This document shows, piece after piece, positions 17,900 to 29,499 of a DNA stretch of 64,000 nt (position 1 is the stretch's first letter; each line of letters opens with the position of its first letter). The notes under the pieces are model-generated. The model was not told where the DNA came from and did no database searches. It worked only from the letters and a program-made list of their open reading frames with translations. Both the position numbers and the translations under genes were made by a program. This stretch comes from an uncultured Paraglaciecola sp. (lineage in GTDB: Bacteria; Pseudomonadota; Gammaproteobacteria; Enterobacterales; Alteromonadaceae): the NCBI RefSeq assembly GCF_913058035.1, contig NZ_CAJXPA010000005.1, positions 1 through 64,000 on the forward strand, in the 5' to 3' direction.

Positions 17900-19432
17900 T
17901 CAACTATCCTTCCATTTTTTTTTATTCCAACAGGCAATACAAAATATTACTAGAGACAAGCACCATGCAGGCCAATCACCAAAAGTTCGGTATGGTGTAT
18001 AACCCTTTACTTGTTGGATTATATCATTCAGAACAGCCGTCTCAAACTGCGGTAACCTACTTTGAATTTGACCTCGGTGATCAATAAAAGCCGTAATACC
18101 GTTGTTCGTTGCACGTAAAACAGGTAAACCAAACTCTTTGGCTCTCACTTGGGCAATTTCTAAGTGCTGTGCTGGTCCATGTGAGCCGCCAAACCAAGCG
18201 TCGTTACTGACAGTGATAATAAAGTCGGTGTTATGATATAAGTTGGCGGATATTTGCCTAGGAAAAGCGATTTCGAAACAAATTGCTGGAGCAAAGTGAT
18301 AACCTTTTGCTTCTAAGTTAACCTGCTGATAATCACCACGGCTAAAAGATGACATAGGTAAATCAAATATAGGTGCTAAACCACGTATCCAGTCTTCAAA
18401 AGGAATAAATTCGCCAATTGGTAATAGGTGGTGTTTAGCAAATCGATTGGCGTGAAAGTAATGATAGTGACCGCGAGATGTTTTCCCCTCATCTGTATCA
18501 TCTTGGTACCTCTGTCCTAAAGCAATTAAGTTGTTGTAGGCTTCTCGTGTTTCAAAATTGTAGTTAACTATACCCGTGATTAAACCCGTGTTTGTTTGTG
18601 CGGCGATGTTATCCATTTCACTAAGATAATCTGTGGCCACAGGTTCTAGTTTAGGAATAGCGGCTTCTGGCCATATAATAACGTCATTATCCCAATGATC
18701 GGCCGTCATGGTTTTGTATTTGTCCATCGTTGGCTGATCTTGTTCTGGGGTCCAGCGAAGGGCTTGTTCAATATTGCCTTGTACCATAGCGATACGCGCA
18801 CTTTCGCCCGTCGGTTTAGCCCATTGATATTGATTTAACGCGAATCCTGATACAAATATCACTGTGACAACAATAACACTAGGTAGCCATTTTTTATCAG
18901 TTAACCAGACTGCAATCACCGCACAGATTAAAATGATTAGACCAGAAACACCAAACTCTCCAATGACAGGAAACCACCCTGCAAGTGGACTTTGTATTTG
19001 ACTATAACCTAGAGAGAGCCAAGGGAAACCTGTTAGTAACCAACTTCTTAGCCACTCAACAACTAACCAAATAAAGGGGAAGGCCAAAGGCCAAAGTTTA
19101 GGAGTAAAAAATTTAGCAACTAAATAACAACTCAAAGCAGGGAATAAGGCTAAATACGCGCTTAACAGTAACATCAAACTGATGGAGCCAATCAGTGGTA
19201 TACCACCAAAATCGGCGATACTGACATGCACCCAACTCACACCTGCACCAAACCAACCTAGACCGAAAACAAAACCAAGCTTAAAACTTTGTTTGGGTAA
19301 GGAGTGGCTGAGTAAATAAATCAAGCCAGTAATGCTGACGAAAGTAACCAACCAAAACGAAAACGGTGCGTAAGCTAACGTCAGTAACGCACCAAATAAG
19401 CATGTTAGTAGCAGCTTCAGATTGAACGACAC
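17900..19432 (-). CDS. lnt: Apolipoprotein N-acyltransferase
   Basis: 510 residues, starting with GTG at 19432. It adds the third acyl chain to the N-terminal cysteine of lipoproteins in the inner membrane. Several hydrophobic helices occupy the first ~200 residues (for example LAYAPFSFWLVTFVSITGLIY in two halves). The periplasmic nitrilase domain carries the catalytic triad contexts WPEAAIPK (Glu), LLPIGEFIPFE (Lys region; the segment is preceded by FAKHH) and FAPAICFEIAFP (Cys). A last hydrophobic helix is at the C-terminus. It follows corC by 29 bases in the order conserved in gammaproteobacteria. Confidence 0.95.
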   Translation of the reverse strand: MSFNLKLLLTCLFGALLTLAYAPFSFWLVTFVSITGLIYLLSHSLPKQSFKLGFVFGLGWFGAGVSWVHVSIADFGGIPLIGSISLMLLLSAYLALFPALSCYLVAKFFTPKLWPLAFPFIWLVVEWLRSWLLTGFPWLSLGYSQIQSPLAGWFPVIGEFGVSGLIILICAVIAVWLTDKKWLPSVIVVTVIFVSGFALNQYQWAKPTGESARIAMVQGNIEQALRWTPEQDQPTMDKYKTMTADHWDNDVIIWPEAAIPKLEPVATDYLSEMDNIAAQTNTGLITGIVNYNFETREAYNNLIALGQRYQDDTDEGKTSRGHYHYFHANRFAKHHLLPIGEFIPFEDWIRGLAPIFDLPMSSFSRGDYQQVNLEAKGYHFAPAICFEIAFPRQISANLYHNTDFIITVSNDAWFGGSHGPAQHLEIAQVRAKEFGLPVLRATNNGITAFIDHRGQIQSRLPQFETAVLNDIIQQVKGYTPYRTFGDWPAWCLSLVIFCIACWNKKKWKDS

Positions 19433-19461
19433 GTGGTACGCGCTTTGTGTAATGCTCAGAG

Positions 19462-20322
19462 CTATGCTTCCGTTTCTGGCAAAGTGACTTTTAACTGCAA
19501 CAAGCGCCTTTTATCTGAATTAGTTACTTTAAACTTGATATTATTGATAGTGACTTTTTCATCACGTTCCGGCATATGCCCAAAAGCTTTTAAAACAATA
19601 CCTCCTATAGTGTCTGCTTCTTCCTCATCAAATTTGGTTTCAAAGAATTTATTAAAATCCTCCAGAGATGTGAGTGCTTTAACCGAAAAAGTATATTTGT
19701 TTAGTGGGCGAATACCTTCGTTTTCGTCCTCTTCCACATCATGTTTATCTTCAATTTCACCAACAATAAGTTCAAGAATATCTTCAATGGTGACTAAGCC
19801 TGATACACCACCATATTCATCTACTACTATGGCCATGTGATAGCGTTTCTGCTGAAACTCTTTGAGTAAGACATCTACTCGTTTGCTCTCTGGCACTATG
19901 ACGGCTGGACGAAGAATATTTTTTAACTCAAATTTTATTTCAGGAGCAAAGGCATATTTAAGGAGATCTTTCGCTAACAATATTCCTTCAATATGGTCTT
20001 TGTCTTCGTTAATAACAGGAAAGCGGGAGTGGGCAGAGTCAAGGAGGATAGGCAAAAATTGTTCAACAGTTTGTTCAATGTCAATGGTGCGCATCTGCGC
20101 TCTTGGGATCATTATCTCCCTTACCCGCATCTCACTGACCTCCATTACTCCTTCAATCATCGCTCTGGTTTGAGGGTTAATGACCTCTCGCTGTTCGGCA
20201 TCAGTGATGACTTCAAACAATTCTTCTTTGTTTTTCGGCTCTCCCGTGAAGGACTGGACTATCTTTTCAATCCAGCCTTTATTGGCAGAACCGCTAGTAG
20301 ATGGGGGGTTATCTTCGCTCAT
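19462..20322 (-). CDS. corC: CorC/HlyC-family CBS-domain protein (YbeX)
   Basis: 286 residues with no membrane segment. Two CBS domains (about 65-190) include VREIMIPRAQM and the second-unit motif MAIVVDEYGGVSGLVTIEDI. The C-terminal CorC/HlyC transporter-associated domain spans about 205-280 (TIGGIVLKAFGHMPERDE). In enterobacteria ybeX sits in this same operon; it has been tied to Mg/Co efflux and, more recently, to ribosome metabolism. Position between ybeY and lnt matches. High confidence in identity, moderate in biochemical role. Confidence 0.93.
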   Translation of the reverse strand: MSEDNPPSTSGSANKGWIEKIVQSFTGEPKNKEELFEVITDAEQREVINPQTRAMIEGVMEVSEMRVREIMIPRAQMRTIDIEQTVEQFLPILLDSAHSRFPVINEDKDHIEGILLAKDLLKYAFAPEIKFELKNILRPAVIVPESKRVDVLLKEFQQKRYHMAIVVDEYGGVSGLVTIEDILELIVGEIEDKHDVEEDENEGIRPLNKYTFSVKALTSLEDFNKFFETKFDEEEADTIGGIVLKAFGHMPERDEKVTINNIKFKVTNSDKRRLLQLKVTLPETEA

Positions 20323-20387
20323 GATCTCGTTATTTAGGTTAGTTTAAGTAAAAAGCTTTATGCATTGAATATTATATGTATGTATCT

Positions 20388-20903
20388 TTAATGATTATGG
20401 TACGGGTCGTCAATGGCTAATTTTTGTAATATAGCAATTTCAATGCTTTCCATTTCCTCAGCTTCTTGTTCTTCAATGTGATCATAGCCTAGCAAATGCA
20501 AGGTTCCATGGATCAACATATGTGCCCAATGATGTTTAAGTAATTTGTTTTGTTGCTTTGATTCTTGTTTGACAACTTGTGCGCTGATCACAATATCACC
20601 TAAAAAATTAGATATCGACTCGTCCATTTCAATACCTTCTGGCAAAACTAGTTCAGGCATTTCAAAAGGAAAAGACAACACATTGGTTACTGTGTCTTTG
20701 CCACGATATTGTTGATTAAGTTGTTGGATTTCCGCGTCATCAACAATACGCACCGTCATTTCTTTATCAGTAAGCTGCTGATAAGACAATAATGTATCTA
20801 GCCATAATTGAATCTCTTCTTGTGTAGGCATGTCAGTACAATCACTGGCAAGTTGTAGATCTAAAATAGCGCTCACAGATAATTCACTTAGTGGAATTTT
20901 CAT
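20388..20903 (-). CDS. ybeY: Endoribonuclease YbeY (rRNA maturation factor)
   Basis: 171 residues. The zinc-binding signature HGTLHLLGYDH gives the three histidines (H-x3-H-x5-H) of the UPF0054 family. Upstream are RGKDTVTNVLSFPFE and the NFLGDIVIS motif. YbeY takes part in 16S rRNA 3'-end processing and ribosome quality control. Its start overlaps the phoH stop by 20 bases, indicating translational coupling. Confidence 0.95.
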   Translation of the reverse strand: MKIPLSELSVSAILDLQLASDCTDMPTQEEIQLWLDTLLSYQQLTDKEMTVRIVDDAEIQQLNQQYRGKDTVTNVLSFPFEMPELVLPEGIEMDESISNFLGDIVISAQVVKQESKQQNKLLKHHWAHMLIHGTLHLLGYDHIEEQEAEEMESIEIAILQKLAIDDPYHNH

Positions 20904-21933
20904 CCTTTTTAGCCACGGCTTCTTGCTGTGCTTTTTTTTCTAGTCGCTCTTTTTCTTGTTTGCCTTCATATTCTTCATAAGCCATAACTATTCGTCCTAC
21001 AACCGGATGACGTACTACATCATTAGCACTAAAGAAGTTAAAAGAAATATCATTCACATCCTTCAATACCTCTATGCTGTGGCGTAAACCTGAACGTACA
21101 CCACGGGGTAAATCAACTTGAGTAATATCCCCTGTGATTACCGCCTGAGAATTAAAACCAATCCTAGTTAAGAACATTTTCATTTGTTCTACTGTGGTGT
21201 TCTGTCCTTCATCTAAAATAATAAAGGCATCATTTAAAGTACGACCACGCATATAGGCCAAAGGCGCCACCTCTATTACACTACGCTCGATTAATTTTTC
21301 TACTTTTTCAAAACCTAACATTTCAAATAATGCATCGTATAAAGGGCGAAGATAAGGGTCAACTTTTTGTGATAGGTCGCCCGGTAAAAAGCCTAATTTT
21401 TCACCGGCTTCCACAGCAGGGCGAGTCAATAATATACGGCGAACTTCTTGACGCTCTAATGCCTCTACCGCACAAGCAACGGCTAAATAAGTTTTACCTG
21501 TACCTGCAGGGCCCACACCAAAACTAATATCGTGATTAATAATGTTAGTCACATACTGTGATTGATTAGGATTACGAGGCTTGATAACTCCTCGCTTTGT
21601 TTTAATGTGCACTTCTTTACCGTATTGACCCGCTTCGGCCCGCTCCAAACATTTTGCTTCTTGAATAGCTAAATGTACCTTGTTTGGCTCGATATCTGGA
21701 ACCTCACCGCGAACTGGCTGCGTTTCCATGTACAGTAACTTGAGAAGTTGCGCTGCACCGCTAGATTGTTGTGATTGCCCCATCACTTTAAATTCGTTAT
21801 TACGATAAGTGATTTCTACACCCAAGCGGCGCTCAATTTGTTTGATATTATCATCCAGTGGTCCACACAAGCTGGATAAACGTTTGTTGTCTGAAGGCTC
21901 TAATACAATTTCACTGCTTACAAGATTACTCAA
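20884..21933 (-). CDS. ybeZ: PhoH-like ATPase (YbeZ)
   Basis: 349 residues. An N-terminal KH-like region is followed by the PhoH ATPase domain with Walker A GPAGTGKT (141-148), Walker B FIILDEGQN and MRGRTLNDAFIILD. The C-terminus is charged (Glu/Lys-rich tail). YbeZ partners YbeY and is thought to act on RNA. It lies between miaB (42-base gap) and ybeY (overlapping), as in relatives. Confidence 0.94.
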   Translation of the reverse strand: MSNLVSSEIVLEPSDNKRLSSLCGPLDDNIKQIERRLGVEITYRNNEFKVMGQSQQSSGAAQLLKLLYMETQPVRGEVPDIEPNKVHLAIQEAKCLERAEAGQYGKEVHIKTKRGVIKPRNPNQSQYVTNIINHDISFGVGPAGTGKTYLAVACAVEALERQEVRRILLTRPAVEAGEKLGFLPGDLSQKVDPYLRPLYDALFEMLGFEKVEKLIERSVIEVAPLAYMRGRTLNDAFIILDEGQNTTVEQMKMFLTRIGFNSQAVITGDITQVDLPRGVRSGLRHSIEVLKDVNDISFNFFSANDVVRHPVVGRIVMAYEEYEGKQEKERLEKKAQQEAVAKKDENSTK

Positions 21934-21974
21934 ATGTTTAGTCTCTTTACTGATAGGTTTTGCTGGGATTATTT

Positions 21975-23405
21975 CTAAACGACGGCAACTTGTCCGACAC
22001 CTAAGTCGTCAACTTTATTTGGGTTTTTAGCTAAAATAGTATGGGGTGCTAATTCGTTTCGCAAGTCCATCTGGTCTTCGGTTCTTATAACATGACCTCT
22101 TAATGAATTAGCAAACACATCTGTTATTTTAACATCAACAAAATGGCCAATCATTTTGGGTGTACCTTCAAAGTTCACCACACGATTGTTTTCTGTACGT
22201 CCAGATAACTCCATTGGATTTTTCTTACTTGGACCTTCCACCAAAATACGTTGCTCGCTGTCCACCATACTGCGGGCAATACGCAAAGCCTGCTGAGTGA
22301 TACGTTGTTGTAACAAACTTAAACGTTGCTTTTTTGTTTCTTCAGTAACATCGTCAGGTAAGTCAGCTGCAGGTGTGCCGGGACGTGCGCTATAGATAAA
22401 ACTAAAGCTCAAATCAAAGTCCATAGCTTGAATCAAGTCCATTGTGGCTTCAAAGTCAGCATTGGTTTCGCCAGGAAAACCAATTATAAAGTCAGATGAC
22501 ATGCTTAAATTAGGACGGATTTTTTTAAGTCTTCTAATTTTAGATTTATACTCAATCGCAGTATGTCCGCGTTTCATCAAGTTTAAAATTCGATCAGCAC
22601 CCGATTGTACCGGTAGGTGCAAATGGTCAACTAGTTCAGGAATTTGTGAGTAAGCGTCAATTATATCGTCAGTAAACTCCACAGGATGTGAAGTAGTATA
22701 ACGAATTCGGTCTATGCCATTAATAGAAGCAACTAATTCTAATAATTCTGCAAAGGTACAAATACTGCCATCGAAATTTGGTCCTCTGAATGCGTTTACG
22801 TTTTGACCTAACATATTAACTTCACGCACACCTTGTTCTGCTAGTTGTGCAATTTCTAATAATACATCATCTACTGGGCGGCTGACTTCTTCACCACGTG
22901 TGTAGGGCACAACACAGAAGGTACAGTATTTGGAACAACCTTCCATGATTGATACAAATGCACTTGGGCCATCTGCTTTGGGTTCTGGTAAGCGGTCAAA
23001 CTTTTCAATTTCTGGAAAACTGATATCAATAACTGATTTACTTCCACCTTTGATCTGATTGATCATTTCTGGCAAACGATGCAGGGTTTGTGGCCCAAAA
23101 ACAAGATCAACAAACGGTGCACGTTTACGGATAGTATTACCTTCTTGTGATGCTACACAGCCACCGACACCGATGATGAGATCGGGTTTATCTTTTTTAA
23201 GGTTTTTCCAGCGACCTAACTGATGAAATACTTTTTCTTGCGCTTTTTCGCGAATTGAGCAGGTATTAAGCAATATGATATCCGCATCTTCAGCTGTGTC
23301 TGTAGCTTGATAACCATGTGTCGAGTTCAATAGGTCGGCCATTTTATCCGAGTCATACTCGTTCATTTGGCAGCCCCAGGTTTTAATAAATAGCTTTTTT
23401 GTCAT
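21975..23405 (-). CDS. miaB: tRNA-2-methylthio-N6-dimethylallyladenosine synthase
   Basis: 476 residues, full length. The N-terminal UPF0004 domain carries cluster cysteines C12, C49 and C83 ([27 protein letters not shown]). The radical-SAM motif is GCSKYCTFC (C157, C161, C164). A TRAM domain lies at the C-terminus ([17 protein letters not shown]). The enzyme methylthiolates i6A37 of tRNAs reading UNN codons. It is the first gene of the operon running left to the GNAT gene, and its promoter must lie in the 300-base gap shared with kdsA. Confidence 0.97.
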   Translation of the reverse strand: MTKKLFIKTWGCQMNEYDSDKMADLLNSTHGYQATDTAEDADIILLNTCSIREKAQEKVFHQLGRWKNLKKDKPDLIIGVGGCVASQEGNTIRKRAPFVDLVFGPQTLHRLPEMINQIKGGSKSVIDISFPEIEKFDRLPEPKADGPSAFVSIMEGCSKYCTFCVVPYTRGEEVSRPVDDVLLEIAQLAEQGVREVNMLGQNVNAFRGPNFDGSICTFAELLELVASINGIDRIRYTTSHPVEFTDDIIDAYSQIPELVDHLHLPVQSGADRILNLMKRGHTAIEYKSKIRRLKKIRPNLSMSSDFIIGFPGETNADFEATMDLIQAMDFDLSFSFIYSARPGTPAADLPDDVTEETKKQRLSLLQQRITQQALRIARSMVDSEQRILVEGPSKKNPMELSGRTENNRVVNFEGTPKMIGHFVDVKITDVFANSLRGHVIRTEDQMDLRNELAPHTILAKNPNKVDDLGVGQVAVV

Positions 23406-24557
<1,152 letters not shown>

Positions 24558-24700
24558 TGGTTGAATGGAATTGATGGTTGAGTGGTATTAACAGCGGCGT
24601 AAGTTTTGCTGTACTAGGCTCTTAATACTTTTTACGGCAGCCTTTGCACAGCGATAACTTACTAATAGGTAATAACAGGCAGATAAACCCTTGGAACAAT

Positions 24701-25003
24701 TTACTCTGCGATAATAACTTTAAATTTGAACTCAGGTAATTTTTTACCAACGTTTTGAACTAATTCGTTCGCTTGTGATTCAAGTGTTTCGATATCAAAC
24801 TGTTTCACTAAATCTGCTTGAGTGGAGTGCGATTGAACATTTGCTAACATCAAATTAATGTTGTTTTCTATTTCGCTCTCAATATTTATACCAATTGTAT
24901 TTTCAAATTGAAGTTTAATGCGATTAACCCCAAGCTTTGCTGTTGCACTTTGAGTAAATAATACTGAAGCTAAAATAGCCAATATTGTGTAAGTTGTTTT
25001 CAT
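24701..25003 (-). CDS. Small exported protein of unknown function
   Basis: 100 residues. It has a clean signal peptide (MKTTYTILAILASVLFTQSA, cleavage after ATA) and an acidic mature part of about 77 residues with predicted helices and no cysteines. A purine-rich AAAGGTTAAC stretch precedes the ATG. It lies alone between kdsA and the LysR gene. I recognise no family. The signal peptide and start context support it as a real gene. Confidence 0.6.
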   Translation of the reverse strand: MKTTYTILAILASVLFTQSATAKLGVNRIKLQFENTIGINIESEIENNINLMLANVQSHSTQADLVKQFDIETLESQANELVQNVGKKLPEFKFKVIIAE

Positions 25004-25222
25004 TTTGTTAACCTTTAGTTTAGTAATGTTAAATGTTAAGTTTTTTTTATTTAAAAAAAAGTTGTGAAGGTTTTATTTGTTGTTTTAAAACAATAAATAT
25101 TTACCACGAGCAGGATTGTATACCCATGCATGAAGCTAATAAAATGACATTTTGTATGCTTGTGCATTAGAAAAACTAATGCTTTAATGGTGTTTGATAA
25201 ATTATTAGTTGACATCTTATTT

Positions 25223-26131
25223 ATGCATCGCAGATTACCTCCTCTAAATTCCCTTAAAGCCTTTGAAGTGGCAGCTAGACATCTTAGTTTTACGCGTGCA
25301 GCCGATGAACTATTTGTTACTCAAGCAGCAGTGAGTCATCAAATAAAAGCGTTAGAAGAGTTTTTATCTATGAAACTTTTTGTACGTAAAAATCGTGCGT
25401 TGTTTTTAACCCAGGAAGGGCAAAGTTATTATCTTGACTTGAAAGATATTTTTAATTCGCTCAATGACGCAACAGAACGTTTGGTGGCAAAAGGTGGAAA
25501 GGGCGCAATTACTGTTGCGTTACAAACAAGCTTTGCAATTCAGTGGTTAGTTCCTAGGATCAGTAAATTTAGTCAACTAAATCCAGATATTGATCTTCGG
25601 ATAAAAGCGGTAGATGGTGATGAAGGGTTTTTAACTGATGATGTGGATGTGGCAATTTATTTTGGCAAGGGAAAATGGTCTGGTTTAATAGCGGATAAAC
25701 TGCATACCGAATATCTTACCCCTATGTGTTCCCCTTTGCTGTTTCAAGGCGACAAACCCCTAATGAAGTTAGACGATCTTGGTCGACATACTCTATTACA
25801 CGACTCCTCAAGAGAATCTTGGCAAGAATGGATACGCCATTTTAACGTATTAGGCGTGAATGTGAACCACGGTCCTATTTTTAGTCATTCTTTGTTAGTT
25901 CAGCAAGTCGCAGCTTTAGGGCAAGGGATCGCTCTAGGATACAGTTTTTTAGCGAGACCAGAAATTGAAGCAGGGCGACTAATATGTCCATTCGAGGAAA
26001 AGTTAATCACTAGAAGTGCTTATTATTTAGTTTGCCATCAGTCACAGGCCGATTTAGGAAAAATCTCGGCATTTCGAGAATGGTTATTGGCACAAGTAAA
26101 AGAAGAGGAAGATGATCAATACTTTGATTAA
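25223..26131 (+). CDS. LysR-family regulator, GcvA-like
   Basis: About 302 residues from the ATG at 25223, the position matching the family start (MHRRLPPLNSLKAFEVAARH). The helix-turn-helix is LSFTRAADELFVTQAAVSHQIKAL in two parts, followed by a LysR substrate-binding domain. The N-terminal pattern is that of the GcvA/AmpR subgroup. No glycine-cleavage gene is nearby. Its last 20 bases overlap the alpha/beta-hydrolase gene, so the two are co-translated and may be functionally linked. Confidence 0.87.
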   Translation: MHRRLPPLNSLKAFEVAARHLSFTRAADELFVTQAAVSHQIKALEEFLSMKLFVRKNRALFLTQEGQSYYLDLKDIFNSLNDATERLVAKGGKGAITVALQTSFAIQWLVPRISKFSQLNPDIDLRIKAVDGDEGFLTDDVDVAIYFGKGKWSGLIADKLHTEYLTPMCSPLLFQGDKPLMKLDDLGRHTLLHDSSRESWQEWIRHFNVLGVNVNHGPIFSHSLLVQQVAALGQGIALGYSFLARPEIEAGRLICPFEEKLITRSAYYLVCHQSQADLGKISAFREWLLAQVKEEEDDQYFD

Positions 26132-26732
26132 TACAGCACAAAATCCTATTGCAACGTTTGTTTTCGCTCATGGCGCGGGCGCGGGTCAAAATAGTGAATT
26201 TATGCAATTGATGGCGAAAGGCATTGCCGAACATAAAATTAATGTAGTACGTTTTAATTTTGCATACATGCAGCTAGCTGAAGAGTCAGGAAAGAGGCGG
26301 CCGCCGGACCGAGCTGATAAATTACTGTCACAGTTTACCGAGTTGCTTAATCAAATTGACAATAGCTTACCTATCTTTATTGGCGGAAAGTCGATGGGTG
26401 GAAGAATAGCAAGCATGTTATTAGAAGAGTCGACAGCAGAAGGCTGCGTATGTATGGGGTACCCTTTTCATCCGCCAGGTAAACCTGACAAGTTACGTAC
26501 TCAACATTTATTAAGTATCAATAAACCACTATTAATACTGCAAGGCGAAAGGGATACCTTTGGCAAGCGTGAGGAGATTGCTAGCTTTAATTTGTCTCAG
26601 CAGATTCAAGTTAGTTATTTAGCTGATGGTGATCATAGTTTTAAACCGCGCAAGGCATCTGGCCACAACTTAGAAGTAAATTTACATAAGGCAATTGAGC
26701 ATAGCGCTGCGTTTATCAGAACGCATCTTTAA
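26112..26732 (+). CDS. Alpha/beta-hydrolase of the KANL3/Tex30 type
   Basis: 206 residues, a compact hydrolase. Motifs are the oxyanion-side FAHGAGAG (18-25), nucleophile elbow GGKSMGGR (Ser), the acid after LLILQGERDTFG, and the catalytic His in DGDHSF. This small family of predicted dienelactone-hydrolase-like enzymes has no firmly established substrate. It begins inside the LysR gene (20-base overlap), so expression is probably coupled. Confidence 0.82.
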   Translation: MINTLINTAQNPIATFVFAHGAGAGQNSEFMQLMAKGIAEHKINVVRFNFAYMQLAEESGKRRPPDRADKLLSQFTELLNQIDNSLPIFIGGKSMGGRIASMLLEESTAEGCVCMGYPFHPPGKPDKLRTQHLLSINKPLLILQGERDTFGKREEIASFNLSQQIQVSYLADGDHSFKPRKASGHNLEVNLHKAIEHSAAFIRTHL

Positions 26733-27041
26733 GTCATTGTCACTAATATGATCCCAAGAATTGATGTGTATTAGCCTGTTTAATCCAGCATTTACATTCA
26801 AACTATCATAATTCTCAAATATCGCTACCTAACTATCTTATTTAGACAGCGAGCGCTTCGAATATTGAATGTCTCCCTCAAACTCATTTAATTACCGTTT
26901 TGCTTTTCTTTAAAGCTTAATTTCAATGCAATATTAATGACACAAAACTAACTCATTATGCCCTTGTGCTGTAGGCGTCTTTCGGTCAAAAGACCAGAAC
27001 TGCGTCTGATTCTATTTATCTAATAATTTGAAAGGGTTTTT
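26733..27041. other. Intergenic region upstream of TonB receptor
   Basis: About 300 bases without a gene. AAAGGG at 27031-27036 is the ribosome binding site of the receptor. No Fur-like palindrome was convincing to me. Confidence 0.45.
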
Positions 27042-29366
27042 ATGAGTAAGTTGCCGATATTGATATTCAGCTTAAGTACCATTGGTATGTTAATTTCTCA
27101 TGCAGTTAAAGCTGAGAGTAGAGAAGGCGGTATTGAAAAGATTACCGTTACAGCGCAGCAACGCGAACAATTTATTTTGGATGTGCCTGTCACTATGGAT
27201 GTTATCCAAGGAGAGTTTTTAGATCGTACCAACACCACAGAATTAGATGACTTATCCCGTTTTTTACCTAATGTTGTGATCCAAGAGCAAGGTGTGAGCT
27301 TGCCATCATTTAACATCAGAGGCATTACCGACGATTCAGCCAGTGTTACTTCGACACCGCGTATTTCTGTTTATCAGGATGGTATTGACGTCAGTAAAAA
27401 AACAGTAGCGAGTGTGGGCCTATATGATATTGATCGTATTGAAGTCTTAAAAGGTGCTCAACCAACATTATTCGGCGCAGCTGCTGCAAATGGCGCTATT
27501 AGCATTATCTCTGCTCTTCCTTCTGATAAGTTTGAAGCGAGTGTAAGACTGGCTACAAACACTGAGGGGGCAGTGGAATTCCGCGGTATGGTCAACACCC
27601 CTATTAACGATATTCTGGCATTTCGTTTAGCGACGATGTACCGAGAACAAGATGGCATTATTGAAAACAAAGGGTGTGGACCTGACTCTTATAATCCTTC
27701 TGGCTTTATTACCGATCAAAATGGTGTGTCTCAATCGTGTGCAGGAGGAGATTTAAATGGAGTATCGGTCGAAGCAGTCAGAGCTACTCTAAGAGCTGAT
27801 TTCGAACATAGCAACGTTGTACTGCGTGCATCTATAGAAAATAATGATCAGCCTGGCATATCTTTCAAAAGTGGCTCGATTGCACCGCTAAACGGAGATA
27901 CTAGCCCTTTTTCTGCAGCAGAGCTAGGTTTCGGTTCATTGATTGGTATTGATCGAGAACTGCAATCTTATGATGTCGCAGTGACCCATTATCTTAATGA
28001 CAGTTTAACGTTAACTGTCAATGGTTATGTTAAAAATGTAGATGTGGAAGAGTATTTTGATGCGGATGGTACTGGGTTACGTATCCAAGATGCATTTTTC
28101 GAAAACAATGCTGATTTATCCGGATTCGGTGCACGTTTGGTATATACCCCAGATGGACCCTTTGCAGGTTTTATTGGTTTTTCTTCTACAAATGACGAAT
28201 CGGTCCTTCCCTTTGTGCAGTTGGTTGATCCTGTTTTACGCGGTGCTCTTGACGCAAAGTTAGCTGAACTTGCGGTTCAATTTCCTAATATTTCTTTGAC
28301 CAATGATGTCCGCACTGACGCAACTATTGAAGAAACCGCTGCAGTGAGGCAGTTGTTAATTGCTTCTTTATTTAATGCAGACGGAACGCCTATAAGTGAT
28401 CCATCTACTTCGACCACAACGATTAATGGGCCATTCGTTTTTGAAGGTAAATTGGATATCAACTCTTTTGTTGTCGAAGGCACTTATGAATTGACTGACG
28501 ACTTAGCTATTACAGCTGGCGTGCGCTACATAGATGAAACACGATTTTCGAAAGATACGTTTTTTAATACATTTAGCGCATCTGCTAAAGAGGATTTTAC
28601 AGCAACGCTACCGCGATTATCTTTGAATTATAACTATTCAAATAATATGTCAATTTACTTCAACTACGCAGAAGGTCGGCGTTCACCTGTGGTAGACGCC
28701 AATGCTTTTGGAGAAAATTCTATTGTCGAAGCCGAAACCGTAGACAGTTATGACATTGGTCTGAAGTATTATGCTAAAGACCTGTCATTTACTGCGGCGC
28801 TATTTGCTTACACCTATCAAAATTTCCAGCAAAGCTTTACAGATAACCAAACATTAGAAAGTCAAACTGTGACTGTGGGCGATTCGAATATGTTTGGCTT
28901 TGAATCTACCATTGATTACGTGTTTGATGATAGTTTGCGGGTAGGGGCAAACTTGGGTTTATTGGATGCCGAGTTTGACAAAAATACAAATGTTGGTTCA
29001 AGGTTTGATTATGGTGGTAATACTTTCCGATTGGCACCAGAACTGAGCGCAGCGTTCTTCTTTAATAAGTCGGTCAAAATACAGCATTTCAATGTTGCAT
29101 TTGATTTAATAAGCTCTTACCAGACTGAGACCTTTTTTGAGAGCAGTAATCGTCCTGATTTAGCGCAAGATGCTTATTGGCTGACAGATGTATCTATCAA
29201 GTTGAGTAAAGAGAACAGCCCTTGGAAAGTCGAACTATACGCCGACAACTTGTTGGATGAAGATTATATCATTGATGCAGGAAACACTGGCGGTGGCTTC
29301 GGCTTACCGACGTTTGTTGCGGGTATGCCCTTTATCGCAGGTGTTCGTGTGTACGCAGACTTTTAG
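27042..29366 (+). CDS. TonB-dependent outer-membrane receptor
   Basis: 774 residues. Signal peptide MSKLPILIFSLSTIGMLISH ends near AVKA. The plug domain follows (EKITVTAQQREQFILDVPV, FNIRGITDD, IEVLKGAQPTLFGAAAANG), then a 22-strand-type barrel and a C-terminal aromatic end VRVYADF. Two cysteines in the loop near GCGPDSYN and QSCAGGD may form a disulphide. It resembles the siderophore/organic-compound receptor class common in Alteromonadales. The substrate cannot be told; nothing nearby encodes a periplasmic binding protein or siderophore synthesis. Confidence 0.92.
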   Translation: MSKLPILIFSLSTIGMLISHAVKAESREGGIEKITVTAQQREQFILDVPVTMDVIQGEFLDRTNTTELDDLSRFLPNVVIQEQGVSLPSFNIRGITDDSASVTSTPRISVYQDGIDVSKKTVASVGLYDIDRIEVLKGAQPTLFGAAAANGAISIISALPSDKFEASVRLATNTEGAVEFRGMVNTPINDILAFRLATMYREQDGIIENKGCGPDSYNPSGFITDQNGVSQSCAGGDLNGVSVEAVRATLRADFEHSNVVLRASIENNDQPGISFKSGSIAPLNGDTSPFSAAELGFGSLIGIDRELQSYDVAVTHYLNDSLTLTVNGYVKNVDVEEYFDADGTGLRIQDAFFENNADLSGFGARLVYTPDGPFAGFIGFSSTNDESVLPFVQLVDPVLRGALDAKLAELAVQFPNISLTNDVRTDATIEETAAVRQLLIASLFNADGTPISDPSTSTTTINGPFVFEGKLDINSFVVEGTYELTDDLAITAGVRYIDETRFSKDTFFNTFSASAKEDFTATLPRLSLNYNYSNNMSIYFNYAEGRRSPVVDANAFGENSIVEAETVDSYDIGLKYYAKDLSFTAALFAYTYQNFQQSFTDNQTLESQTVTVGDSNMFGFESTIDYVFDDSLRVGANLGLLDAEFDKNTNVGSRFDYGGNTFRLAPELSAAFFFNKSVKIQHFNVAFDLISSYQTETFFESSNRPDLAQDAYWLTDVSIKLSKENSPWKVELYADNLLDEDYIIDAGNTGGGFGLPTFVAGMPFIAGVRVYADF

Positions 29367-29499
29367 ATAATATCAAAAGCATAGTTATATATGTTAAATA
29401 TACCGTAAAGTGAGAGAGGATAAAGGTTAATGTCCATTCTCATATTTTAACGAGTAGCCTTTTACCCAGCTCTAACCACACAGCATCAACAATTTTGTT

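Noticed and set aside
25223-26131. Bona fide gcvA controlling glycine cleavage
   Set aside because: Only the subgroup resemblance is visible; no gcv gene lies in the window.
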